In this document: one piece after another, positions 42,327 through 50,684 of the stretch | How the letters are laid out: each line of letters opens with the position of its first letter | How positions within the stretch are numbered: position 1 is the first letter of the stretch | Assembly: GCF_001658025.2 (NCBI RefSeq) | Contig: NZ_CP014007.2 | Span: 1,054,001-1,118,000 of the forward strand | DNA from: Kosakonia oryzae | Lineage (GTDB): Bacteria; Pseudomonadota; Gammaproteobacteria; Enterobacterales; Enterobacteriaceae | DNA length: 64,000 nt | Direction of reading: 5' to 3' | Notes under the pieces: generated by a model | What the model was told of the DNA's origin: nothing | The model's input: only the letters and a program-made list of their open reading frames with translations | Databases searched by the model: none | Program-made: the position numbers and the translations under genes

Positions 42327-43919
42327 TTACTTACTTGCGTCACCGTACCAGACGCGAAAACCATTCCACGTCCAGTTCTTCACCGCCGGGCTAATGCCCG
42401 CGCTGTTGTACATCTGGAACATGATCGCCATCGGTCCTTTTTCCATGACCTCTTTCTGCAATGCGGCATACATCTCGCTGCGTTTGGCGTCATCTGGTTC
42501 CAGCAGGGCGGCTTCCACTTTCTGGTTCATCTGTGCGTCGTAGTAAGCGGCGCGCCAGCTCGGATACTGCGTGGCGCGTGCCTCTTTGCGGTTATCCGGG
42601 TTAAACACCAACCTTGAGGCGTTGCCGTAGGCATCCGGCACGGAGGTTTGCCAGGCCATCATCGCGCTCTGGAATTCGCGCCCGCGCGCCCGGCTAAACA
42701 ACTGAGCGTTCGCCATGCGCTCCAGCGTCAGCTTGACGCCGATTTTCGAGGCATTCTGCTGAATGCTTTGTGCGATAGGCGCGGAGTGGGCAAGGGTGCC
42801 GAAAATTACCGACGCGCTAAAACCATTCGGGTAACCGGCTTCGGTGAGTAGCTGTTTGGCTTTTGCCAGATCGAGTTTGAACGGCTGGCCCTCCTTTTCG
42901 TCCAGCGCGCCGAACGCGCCAAGCTGCACAAAGCTCGCGCGCGGTACACCGAGGTAAGGCATCACGCTTTTGCCTAAGCCGTCGTAGTCGATCAGATAGC
43001 GCATGGCGAGGCGCACTTTTTCATTTTTGAAGATTGGATCTTCGTTGTTGAAGGTCCAGAAAAAGAGCTGTGGTTTCAGAACCTTGTCCACCCTGACTTT
43101 GCCGCCTTGATCCAGGGTTTTCAGATCATCAGCCGACAGATCGCGGGCAATATCCACATCACCCTGCGTCAACAGCAGGCGCTGCGTGCCGGTTTCGGCA
43201 ACGTGGCGGATCAGTACACGTTTCAGTACCGGCGCTTTGCCCCAGTAGTGATCGGTGGCCTGCAACATCACGCCTTCACCGGCGTTCCAGCGCACCAGTT
43301 GATACGGGCCAACGCAGGCGGTGTGCGTGGTGAGGTATTTGTGGCCGAAATCGCCCTCCACGGCCTCTTTTTCCACCACTTTGCGGTTGAGCAGCGACGA
43401 GACGTTATTGGCGGCGATTGCCTGTAAAACGAGGCTGGTGGGGTAGGGTTTATCCAGCGTCATCACCAGCGTTTTGTCGTCCGGCGCGGTAATGCGGCTG
43501 TCGACATTCTCTTTGTTAAAGCCATATTCGGTGATTTGCGCGGCGTTACCGTAACCGAGTTTCACCACCCGCTGCATGGACCACGCCAGATCGCCGGCGC
43601 TGGCGGGCGTGCCGTCCGGGAACTTCAGGTTGTCCTGCAAATGGAACGTAAGGGTCTTGCGGTCCGGCGAGACATCCCAGCTTTTCGCCATGGCCGGGGT
43701 CAGCTTCTTCTCATCTTTCACATCAAAATCGACCAGCGCATCGCAGGTGTTGGCGTAGATTTCGCTGGTCACCACTTCGCCAATTTGTGCCGGGTCCCAG
43801 GTGCTGATGGCGTCGATATTCCATGCCATCACCAGTGAATCCGGCGGCGTGGCGGCCTGAGCATGAAGGCTGACGGCGCTGGTCAGCGCCACGGCTACGG
43901 CAATCGGGGTGAATTTCAT
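42327..43919 (-). CDS. ABC transporter substrate-binding protein (SBP family 5, DppA/OppA type)
   Basis: 530 residues with a Sec signal peptide ending LHAQA-ATPP. The family-5 core is recognisable (YANTCDALVDFD, LTFHLQDNLKFPDGTPASAGDLAWSMQRV in pieces, VRLAMRYLIDYDGL). Such proteins bind peptides, but many bind sugars, opines, amidated acids or metals. It lies 12 bp before the permease gene and 11 bp after the M20 gene. The ligand is presumably what the M20 and PrpD-like enzymes degrade. Confidence 0.9.
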   Translation of the reverse strand: MKFTPIAVAVALTSAVSLHAQAATPPDSLVMAWNIDAISTWDPAQIGEVVTSEIYANTCDALVDFDVKDEKKLTPAMAKSWDVSPDRKTLTFHLQDNLKFPDGTPASAGDLAWSMQRVVKLGYGNAAQITEYGFNKENVDSRITAPDDKTLVMTLDKPYPTSLVLQAIAANNVSSLLNRKVVEKEAVEGDFGHKYLTTHTACVGPYQLVRWNAGEGVMLQATDHYWGKAPVLKRVLIRHVAETGTQRLLLTQGDVDIARDLSADDLKTLDQGGKVRVDKVLKPQLFFWTFNNEDPIFKNEKVRLAMRYLIDYDGLGKSVMPYLGVPRASFVQLGAFGALDEKEGQPFKLDLAKAKQLLTEAGYPNGFSASVIFGTLAHSAPIAQSIQQNASKIGVKLTLERMANAQLFSRARGREFQSAMMAWQTSVPDAYGNASRLVFNPDNRKEARATQYPSWRAAYYDAQMNQKVEAALLEPDDAKRSEMYAALQKEVMEKGPMAIMFQMYNSAGISPAVKNWTWNGFRVWYGDASK

Positions 43920-43930
43920 GTCGGATATCC

Positions 43931-45358
43931 TTATAACGTGGCCGGGCGTGGCTGGATGGGCGGCATCACCTCTTCCGGGATAGGGCAGTGATACGGTTTT
44001 TCGCTCACCTGCTCGAAGTGCGCTTTTTTCACTTGCGCCAGGAGTACCTTGTCGGTCAACACATCGACGGCGGTGGCGGCCATCACTTTCGCCACATGGG
44101 AAAGGCCTTTATGGGCGGCAGGCATCTTGCCTTGGGCGGTGAGTTGCCAGGAGTGGCCCGGCGTGCCAATCGCCATGGTGGGAATATGCGCCTGCACGGT
44201 CGGCAGCACCCAGCTCACGTCGCCGACGTCGGTGGAGCCAATCATTACTTCGCCGTGGGTATCCAGCGGGATGATGTAGTCGCTGAGCGGTTTCGGGTTT
44301 GCGGGTTTAATCCCGGTTTTGCGGTAGCAACTGGCAATCTCCTCTTCGGAGAGCGTGCCCTGGATTTCAGCGGCAAAGGCCATGTCGGCATCGTCGAACG
44401 GCACCGTACCAAGGCTTTCCAGATTGCGCTGCATCGCCTCTTCCAGCGGACGGTTGCCGAGCAGGTTAGAGACGGCGCTCATGATGCTGATCTCCACTTT
44501 GGTGTCGGTCATCAGCGCTGCGCCCTGCGCCACACGTTTTACTCGTTCGTTCAGTTCAAACATGGCGTGGACATCGCGCGCGCGAATGGCATAGCGCACC
44601 GCTGCTTTCGCCTGCACCACGTTTGGCGCAATGCCGCCGGAATCGAGCATCGCGTAATGGATGCGGGAATCCTGCGGTACATGCTCACGCAGAAACTGGA
44701 CGCCCACGTTCATCAATTCTGCGGCGTCGAGCGCGCTGCGGCCTAAATGTGGGGAGGCGGCGGCGTGGGAGGAGCGGCCGGTGAAGAAGAAATCCATGCG
44801 GGTATTGGCCAGCGACAGCGGTTTCGCCACTTCATGATGTGCGCTGGGATGCCAGGTGATCGCCACATCAACACCGTCGAAAGCTCCGGCGCGCGCCATA
44901 AAGGATTTCGCCGCGCCGCCTTCTTCTGCCGGACAACCGTAGTAACGCACGCGGCCCGGCGTGCCGGTCTCTTCCAGCCAGGCTTTCAGCGCGGTGGCTG
45001 CCAGCATGGCGCCGGAGCCGAGCAGATTATGCCCGCAACCGTGTCCATGACCGTTGCCCGGCAGCGGCGAGTAGTGCGCGACGCCGGAGGCCTGGCTCAG
45101 ACCAGGCAGTGCATCGTATTCACCGAGGAAAGCGATGATCGGCCCGCCGCTTCCCGCTTCGCCCATTACGGCGGTCGGAATCCCGGCGACGTTTTCAGTG
45201 ACGCGGAAACCTTGCGTTTTTAGCATGGCGGTATGTTCGGCCACCGAGCGATATTCGGTGTAGCAGATCTCTGGTGTACCCCATACACGATCGCTGAGAT
45301 CGCAGAAATCGTGCTGATAGTTCTCTACCCACTTCCAGACTAACGCTTTGTTTTCCAT
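43931..45358 (-). CDS. M20-family amidohydrolase, AbgB-like
   Basis: 475 residues from the ATG at 45358 with GGGGAG upstream. It resembles E. coli AbgB, the p-aminobenzoyl-glutamate hydrolase subunit, along its length. Shared blocks are AFLGEYDALPGLSQASG, NGHGHGCGHNLLGSGAM with the metal-binding histidines, FYGCPAEEGGAAKSFM-like (YYGCPAEEGG), ITWHPSAHHEV, and the terminal SEKPYHCPIPEEVMPP. It cleaves an amide bond in a metal-dependent way. AbgA is absent, so it may act alone. It is the first gene of the seven-gene unit. Confidence 0.88.
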   Translation of the reverse strand: MENKALVWKWVENYQHDFCDLSDRVWGTPEICYTEYRSVAEHTAMLKTQGFRVTENVAGIPTAVMGEAGSGGPIIAFLGEYDALPGLSQASGVAHYSPLPGNGHGHGCGHNLLGSGAMLAATALKAWLEETGTPGRVRYYGCPAEEGGAAKSFMARAGAFDGVDVAITWHPSAHHEVAKPLSLANTRMDFFFTGRSSHAAASPHLGRSALDAAELMNVGVQFLREHVPQDSRIHYAMLDSGGIAPNVVQAKAAVRYAIRARDVHAMFELNERVKRVAQGAALMTDTKVEISIMSAVSNLLGNRPLEEAMQRNLESLGTVPFDDADMAFAAEIQGTLSEEEIASCYRKTGIKPANPKPLSDYIIPLDTHGEVMIGSTDVGDVSWVLPTVQAHIPTMAIGTPGHSWQLTAQGKMPAAHKGLSHVAKVMAATAVDVLTDKVLLAQVKKAHFEQVSEKPYHCPIPEEVMPPIQPRPATL

Positions 45359-45494
45359 GATACTCCCCAGTTTGGTTGGTCGGCATAATGCGCACGCGTT
45401 AACGTCGCTGTACCACCAGAATGAGGGCAACTGTTCGCAAAAGGCCAATGAGCAATTCACACTGGCTATTCCGTTCTTGCATAGTCTGCCGCCA

Positions 45495-46409
45495 TCAGGC
45501 GGCATGGGCGGTTTCGCTCTGCTGGATCAACTGCCAAAGTTGTTCCGCTTGTGGGTTGCGCAGCACCGGCTGGCGATAGAGACGGATCGCCAGTTTGATC
45601 TCCTGGTCACTGCTACCAGCGCGCACCAGCGTGCCGTTTGACAACTCCTCATGAACAAGGCTTAGCGGCAGCCAGGCGACGCCACCGCCGGCCAGCGTCA
45701 TCGCTTTCAGGTTGGCCGACATGCCGTTTTCATACACGGCTTCCAGCGGCAACGGGCGTTCGCTCAGCATTTGCGCCAGCGCATGGGCGAAAAAGGAGTG
45801 GCTGCCGTAGCTCAGCCATGGAATCGGGCGTCCATTGGGGTTGATGGGGTAAAGTGGCTGCCCGCCGCTGTCTGGTCGGCAGACCGGGATCGCCCATTCG
45901 CGGCCTAAATGGATCATCGGGTAAGGCGCAAGCTGGCGGATCAGCGACACTGCGTCGTGGGCGTAGGTAAGCAGAAAATCGGTTTCGCCGCTGTGCAGGG
46001 TGGCGATGTGCTCGACAAAGCTCGGCTTGGAGTTGCACATGCGGATATACCCAAGCTGGTGTTGCAGGTTCAGGCGCTGGATCCAGTCCGGAAAAAAAGT
46101 CAGCGACAGGGTATTGAGCATGGCAAAGCGCAACACCGCCGTGCGGGAACGAAAGCGCTGGTTGAGATCGTTACGCAGATGGGTCATGGCGAACACGGTT
46201 TCGCTGGCGGTGGCGTGAAAGGCTTCGCCCTCCGGCGTCAGCGTGACCGGATAGGTTTTGCGATCGAACAGCGGGACGCCAAGCCACTCTTCCAGTTGGC
46301 GGATGCGACGGCTAAGGGCGGACTGGGTGATGTGCCGCTCATCGGCGGCGCGCGTGAAGCTAAGACTGCGGGCGACACTGAGAAAATCTTCGAACCATTT
46401 CAATTCCAT
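45495..46409 (-). CDS. LysR-family regulator, likely controls the M20-ABC-PrpD operon
   Basis: 304 residues with a standard N-terminal helix-turn-helix (FEDFLSVARSLSFTRAADERHITQSALSRRIRQLE in parts) and an effector domain. It lies 136 bp upstream of the M20 gene on the same strand rather than divergently, so the operon promoter may be in that gap or before the regulator. A control role is inferred from position only. Confidence 0.87.
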   Translation of the reverse strand: MELKWFEDFLSVARSLSFTRAADERHITQSALSRRIRQLEEWLGVPLFDRKTYPVTLTPEGEAFHATASETVFAMTHLRNDLNQRFRSRTAVLRFAMLNTLSLTFFPDWIQRLNLQHQLGYIRMCNSKPSFVEHIATLHSGETDFLLTYAHDAVSLIRQLAPYPMIHLGREWAIPVCRPDSGGQPLYPINPNGRPIPWLSYGSHSFFAHALAQMLSERPLPLEAVYENGMSANLKAMTLAGGGVAWLPLSLVHEELSNGTLVRAGSSDQEIKLAIRLYRQPVLRNPQAEQLWQLIQQSETAHAA

Positions 46410-46582
46410 AGCGATACCTTGTGAAATGAATGGGAAAACGTCTCCTCGGGTAAACAGTCAGTTACGCAAGAAACGCGCCACTCTTGCAGGCGGGCGTTCA
46501 CGCGCATTGTGGCGTAGAGTCGGGGAAGAAGCCCCCATGATTGCGCAGAAAGTGCACTAATGAGGTGCAACGGAGTAACATT

Positions 46583-46605
46583 AAGATGTATTATGAATGC
46601 ATCTT
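46583..46605. promoter_or_regulatory. NsrR binding site upstream of ygbA
   Basis: The half-sites AAGATGTATTA and GAATGCATCTT, separated by one base, fit the 11-1-11 NsrR consensus (AAGATGYATTT-N-AAATGCATCTT), with only the innermost bases deviating. E. coli ygbA is a known strongly NsrR-repressed gene, so a nitric-oxide-inducible promoter is expected here. Confidence 0.85.
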
Positions 46606-46623
46606 AATTAATGGATATTGTGT

Positions 46624-46965
46624 ATGTCTGGTCCACGGATCCTGCGGGAGAAACTGACCATCCGCAAAATGATCGCACTCTATCAGCGTGCCTGTCCGGA
46701 TGCGGTTAGCAGTGAGTCGCACTATGCGAATCTGTACGCTTATGCGGAAAAACGGCTGGATAAGTGCGTGTTCGGCGAAGAGAAACCGGCCTGCAAGCAG
46801 TGCCCGGTGCACTGTTACCAGCCCGCGAAGCGCGAAGAGATGAAGCAGATCATGCGCTGGGCGGGGCCGCGCATGTTATGGCGGCATCCGCTGTTGACGG
46901 TGCGCCATTTGGTTGACGATAAACGCCCGGTGCCAGAATTGCCGGAGAAGTATCGGCGGAAATAG
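46624..46965 (+). CDS. ygbA: Nitric-oxide-inducible protein YgbA
   Basis: 113 residues from the ATG at 46624; a TTG two codons earlier is in frame. It matches YgbA in the cysteine-rich centre KRLDKCVFGEEKPACKQCPVHCYQPAKREEM and in AGPRMLWRHPLLTVRHLVDDKRPVPELPEKYR, read in pieces. Four cysteines (CVFGEEKPACKQCPVHC) could bind a metal or an Fe-S cluster. The family is named for nitrous-oxide/NO-stimulated expression and is needed in E. coli for recovery from nitric oxide. It lies between the LysR gene and the convergent molbindin, at the same fhlA-side position as in E. coli. Confidence 0.93.
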   Translation: MSGPRILREKLTIRKMIALYQRACPDAVSSESHYANLYAYAEKRLDKCVFGEEKPACKQCPVHCYQPAKREEMKQIMRWAGPRMLWRHPLLTVRHLVDDKRPVPELPEKYRRK

Positions 46966-47020
46966 GTTTGGCTATCCGGCGTTTTTGGCAGATCGATGAA
47001 TTATTCCATTCACCAGCGGC

Positions 47021-47056
47021 GCAGGCCGGAGGGCAGCTTTGCCTTATCCGGCCTGC
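47021..47056. repeat. REP-like inverted repeat between convergent genes
   Basis: Ten-base arms GCAGGCCGGA (47021-47030) and its complement (47047-47056) with a GGGCAG...TGCC interior resemble a REP/PU element. It lies between the 3' ends of ygbA and the molbindin gene and could protect or end both transcripts. Confidence 0.6.
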
Positions 47057-47070
47057 AACTGCGGCTGCAC

Positions 47071-47499
47071 TCAGGCGCGCGTAGCGATCAAAATCGCCGA
47101 CGCCTTAATCAGCGCAATCACCCGTTTACCGCTGTTCAGTTGCAAATCCTGCACGCTTTCATTGGTGACAACTGCCACCAGCTCAAACCCGGCGTCGGTC
47201 TGCACATGCACCGTGGCATTGACCGCGCCTTCGCTCACCGAGGTGACTTTCCCGGCGAACTGATTGCGGGCGGAGAACTTCAGCCCGCTATCTTCGGTCG
47301 CCAGCGTCACCCATGGCGCTTTGATCAGCGCGATAGCCTCTTTGCCTGGCGTCAGCCCCAGCGCCGCCTGGCTGCTGCTGGTGACAATCGCCACCAGTTT
47401 TGCGCCACCGTCGAGGGTGAGTTCCACTTCATCATTCACGGCACCGTGAGAAGTCGCACTGACCTTACCTGTTAACTGATTACGCGCTGAAACTGCCAT
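47071..47499 (-). CDS. Two-domain molbindin (Mop/TOBE domains), molybdate-binding
   Basis: 142 residues made of two tandem Mop domains of about 70 residues. Each begins SARNQ(L/F)-(T/A)-GKV and ends with ALIKA: the first covers 4-62, the second 76-138. Such di-Mop proteins assemble into rings that store or buffer molybdate or tungstate in the cytoplasm. The gene starts 42 bp after the fhlA stop on the same strand, so it may be read from the hyp-fhlA transcript. Both formate dehydrogenase-H and the nearby nitrate reductase need molybdenum. Confidence 0.88.
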   Translation of the reverse strand: MAVSARNQLTGKVSATSHGAVNDEVELTLDGGAKLVAIVTSSSQAALGLTPGKEAIALIKAPWVTLATEDSGLKFSARNQFAGKVTSVSEGAVNATVHVQTDAGFELVAVVTNESVQDLQLNSGKRVIALIKASAILIATRA

Positions 47500-47541
47500 A
47501 GACCCTCCATTATGTATGGATATGCTGAATGTTTTTGCAGC

Positions 47542-49617
47542 TTAACATAATGCGTCTTTATTGATACCTAAACGTTTCATGCGCGAAAGCAGGGTGGTGC
47601 GTTTAAGCCCCAGCCGCTGTGCGGCGCCTTTTGGCCCGGCGACCACGCCGTTGGTTTCGCGCAGCACGCGAACAATCAACTGGTACTCATCTTCACCTTC
47701 GCGTGCCACTTCAGCAGGCTCCGCTGCTGGCTGAGGTGGAACGGTGATTTCCGGCAGCGAAAGTTGCAGCACATTACCGTGCGTCAGCAGTACCGCTCGT
47801 TCAATGACATTCTCCAGCTCGCGCACGTTGCCCGGCCACTCCATGGAGCTCAGCACGCGTAAGGTTTCCGCCGGAATACTGTCGATGCTGCGGCCCATTT
47901 TGCGGGCAATTTTGAAGGTGAAGGCTTTCACCAGCAGCGGAATGTCTTCCGGCCGTTCGCGCAGCGGCGGCAGATGAATCGGGAAGACATTCAGCCGGTA
48001 GTAAAGATCGCTGCGGAACTCGCGATCGGCGACCATCTGTTTCAGATCGCGGTTGGTGGCGGCGATCAGCCGCACATCGGTCTGGATTAGCTTATTACTG
48101 CCGAGCCGCTCGAACTCCTGCTCCTGCAATACGCGCAGCAGTTTCGGTTGCAGTTCCAGCGGCATGTCACCCACTTCATCAAGAAACAGCGAGCTTTTAT
48201 CCGCCAGCTCGAAGCGGCCAATCCGCTGGGTGCTGGCACCGGTAAACGCGCCGCGCTCATGACCAAAGAGATCGCTTTCCAGCAGCCCGGCGGGCATGGC
48301 GGCGCAGTTCATCTTCACCATTCTGCGGCTGTTGCGATCGCTGAGATTATGGATCGCGCGGGCAATCAGCTCCTTGCCGGTGCCGGTTTCGCCGAGGATC
48401 AGCACCGTGCTGTTACTTTGCGCTACCATCTCAACCTGTTTCAGCACGCTGAACATCGCCTGGCTGCGGCCGATGATCTCGCCAAACTCGCTATCGACAT
48501 TATTTAGCTGCTCGGTCAGCGCCAGGTTTTCATCCACCAGCCGCTCCTTCAGGCGGTGAATTTCCTGGTACGCCAGCGCGTTATCCACGGCGATGGCGAT
48601 GCGTTCGGCGATCTGGCGCAGCAGCTTGAGATTCGCCTGGGTAAACACCTCTTTTTGGCACTGTGCCAGTTTCAGCACGCCGAGCAGATTTTTGCCAGAC
48701 ATCAGCGGCAGCAGGCACAGCGTCTGGATCTGGTTGCCCCAGGTTTCAAACAGCATTCGCTCGTAGGGCGCGAGTTTGTCGCGCTCGTGCAGATTGAGCA
48801 GCAGCATCTCTTTGCTGCGGAACACCCGTTCGGTCAGCGTTCCCTCTTCGTCGGCTTCCTGAATCTCATGCTTCGGATTCAGTTCATCTTTGTAGTGCGT
48901 CGAATAGATAGTCAGCTTGCCTTTGCGGCTGCCGCGCAGCACCAGGCTGATGGCGTCGATGCCGAAATAGTAGTGGATCTCTTTCGCCACCTCGCTGACC
49001 AGCTCGTCCATATGCAGCCGCGAGAGCACCGCATTGGTGATGGCTACCAGAATGCGAAAATCGTCCCGCTCCTGGCACAATAATTGGTAATCCGGCGTCT
49101 GGTTGTCGCGGCTCTGGAGCTGCTCGGCGACCACGGCGACGATTTGCGCCAGGGTGTGCAGGCGTTCGCTCTCTTTGTCGCTCCACGGTTGCCCGTCGCG
49201 GCGAAAAAATTCGCAGCCGCCGAAAATTTGCCCCTCCGCCGCCAGCGGCAGCAGGCAGTAGTGCGCAAACGGCGGATAGAGCCGGTTCTGCGTCAACGCC
49301 GGCCAGGTTTCCGCAAACGTGGCTGCGCTGCAATAGAGCGCCTGCGGGTGGGAAAGAATGTGCCTGACCGGCCCTCCCGCCAGCAGTAAATGATCCTCAT
49401 AAGTTGCATTGTTTGCAGGGGCGTTGACGGCGTAGCGGCTGGCGCTGTGGCTGTCTGCATGCCACAGCACAATCGCCGCGCTATCCGCGAGTGCCGCCTG
49501 GCGGGTCAGCCGGGCCAACGTTTCGCTGAGTGACGCCATATCCGGCTGTTGTAACAAAACACGGGTGATATCGAACAACCCCTGTTGTCCGAGATCGCTC
49601 ATCGGTGTATACGACAT
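47542..49617 (-). CDS. fhlA: Formate hydrogenlyase transcriptional activator FhlA
   Basis: 691 residues from MSYTPMSDLGQQGLFDITR, identical in start to E. coli FhlA (692); the frame runs 21 codons further upstream without support. The N-terminal formate-sensing region contains two GAF-type units (about 1-360). The AAA+ sigma-54 activator domain has Walker A ILGETGTGKELIARA, the sigma-54 contact GAFTGA, and LFLDEVGDMP. The C-terminal Fis-type helix-turn-helix is AAQRLGLKRTTLLSRMKRLG. It turns on hyc and hyp when formate builds up. Confidence 0.97.
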   Translation of the reverse strand: MSYTPMSDLGQQGLFDITRVLLQQPDMASLSETLARLTRQAALADSAAIVLWHADSHSASRYAVNAPANNATYEDHLLLAGGPVRHILSHPQALYCSAATFAETWPALTQNRLYPPFAHYCLLPLAAEGQIFGGCEFFRRDGQPWSDKESERLHTLAQIVAVVAEQLQSRDNQTPDYQLLCQERDDFRILVAITNAVLSRLHMDELVSEVAKEIHYYFGIDAISLVLRGSRKGKLTIYSTHYKDELNPKHEIQEADEEGTLTERVFRSKEMLLLNLHERDKLAPYERMLFETWGNQIQTLCLLPLMSGKNLLGVLKLAQCQKEVFTQANLKLLRQIAERIAIAVDNALAYQEIHRLKERLVDENLALTEQLNNVDSEFGEIIGRSQAMFSVLKQVEMVAQSNSTVLILGETGTGKELIARAIHNLSDRNSRRMVKMNCAAMPAGLLESDLFGHERGAFTGASTQRIGRFELADKSSLFLDEVGDMPLELQPKLLRVLQEQEFERLGSNKLIQTDVRLIAATNRDLKQMVADREFRSDLYYRLNVFPIHLPPLRERPEDIPLLVKAFTFKIARKMGRSIDSIPAETLRVLSSMEWPGNVRELENVIERAVLLTHGNVLQLSLPEITVPPQPAAEPAEVAREGEDEYQLIVRVLRETNGVVAGPKGAAQRLGLKRTTLLSRMKRLGINKDALC

Positions 49618-49673
49618 ATTACTCATCCAGGAACACACTCGCAGGTGTGAAAAAAATAATAAAAAACAAAAAA

Positions 49674-50684
49674 TTAGCAAATACGCGGCAACGGTTCCGC
49701 GTGGGGTAAATCTAACAGGCGTTTAACGCCGTACAGCCCCGCCAGGCGCACGCCCTGACGTTCAACCACTTCACCAATAATCGCTGCCTCTGCGCCAAGC
49801 GGGTGAGCGCGTAAACGTGACAGCGCCTGCTCTGCGGCCTCGCGCTGTACGGCAATCACCAGTTTGCCTTCGTTGGCAAAGTTCAGCGCTTCCAGCCCCA
49901 GTAACTCGCAAACGCCGCGCACCGCCGGTTTCACCGGTAACGCGGCTTCGTTGAGTTCGATACCGAAGCCGCAGGCTGCGGCAAACTCATGCACTACCGC
50001 ATTCACGCCGCCGCGCGTGGCATCGCGCAGCGCTTTCACGCCGGGAAGATCGTGCAGGGTGGCGATTAACGGCGTCAGCACTGCGCAATCGCTGGACAAC
50101 TCGCCGTCCAGCCCCAGCCCTTCGCGCAAGTTAAGAATCGTTGCGCCGTGATCGCCCAGCGTGCCGCTTGCCAGCAGTACATCGCCCGGTTGCAGCGACT
50201 GCGCCGCCCAGCGAATTGAACGTGGAATCGCGCCAATCCCGGCAGTGTTAATAAATAGCTTATCTGCCGCGCCGCGCTGCACCACTTTGGTATCGCCGGT
50301 CACAATTGCGATATCGGCCGCGCGGGCGGTGGCGGCCATGCTATCGACGACGGTTTTCAGCGTCGCCATCGGCAGGCCTTCTTCAAGGATAAACCCGCAG
50401 GAGAGATAACGCGGTGTCGCGCCGCTGACGGCGATGTCGTTGGCGGTACCGCACACCGCCAGCTTGCCAATATTGCCGCCGGGAAAGAACAGTGGATCGA
50501 TCACATAGCTGTCGGTGGAGAACGCCAGCCTGTCGCCGCTGGCGGCCAGCGCGGCCAGATCCAGCCGCGCCTGATCTTCCTGCTCGGCCAGCCACGGGTT
50601 GGCAAACGCCTCCATAAAGAGCTGGCTGATAAGCTGCTGCATCGCCTGGCCGCCGCTGCCGTGGGCGAGTTGGACTTCATTCAT
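49674..50684 (-). CDS. hypE: Hydrogenase maturation protein HypE
   Basis: 336 residues, with the PurM/AIR-synthase fold (STDSYVIDPLFFPGGNIGKLAV; VTGDTKVVQRG). It ends in the invariant PRIC, whose cysteine accepts carbamoyl from HypF and is dehydrated to thiocyanate, the source of the cyanide ligands of [NiFe] centres. Its start overlaps the hypD stop (ATGA). HypF is not in the window, so carbamoyl transfer must be encoded elsewhere. Confidence 0.97.
   Translation of the reverse strand: MNEVQLAHGSGGQAMQQLISQLFMEAFANPWLAEQEDQARLDLAALAASGDRLAFSTDSYVIDPLFFPGGNIGKLAVCGTANDIAVSGATPRYLSCGFILEEGLPMATLKTVVDSMAATARAADIAIVTGDTKVVQRGAADKLFINTAGIGAIPRSIRWAAQSLQPGDVLLASGTLGDHGATILNLREGLGLDGELSSDCAVLTPLIATLHDLPGVKALRDATRGGVNAVVHEFAAACGFGIELNEAALPVKPAVRGVCELLGLEALNFANEGKLVIAVQREAAEQALSRLRAHPLGAEAAIIGEVVERQGVRLAGLYGVKRLLDLPHAEPLPRIC

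Noticed and set aside
41826-42617. Plus-strand frame across the permease and binding-protein genes
   Set aside because: Antisense shadow spanning a gene junction, no start signal and low-complexity basic composition.
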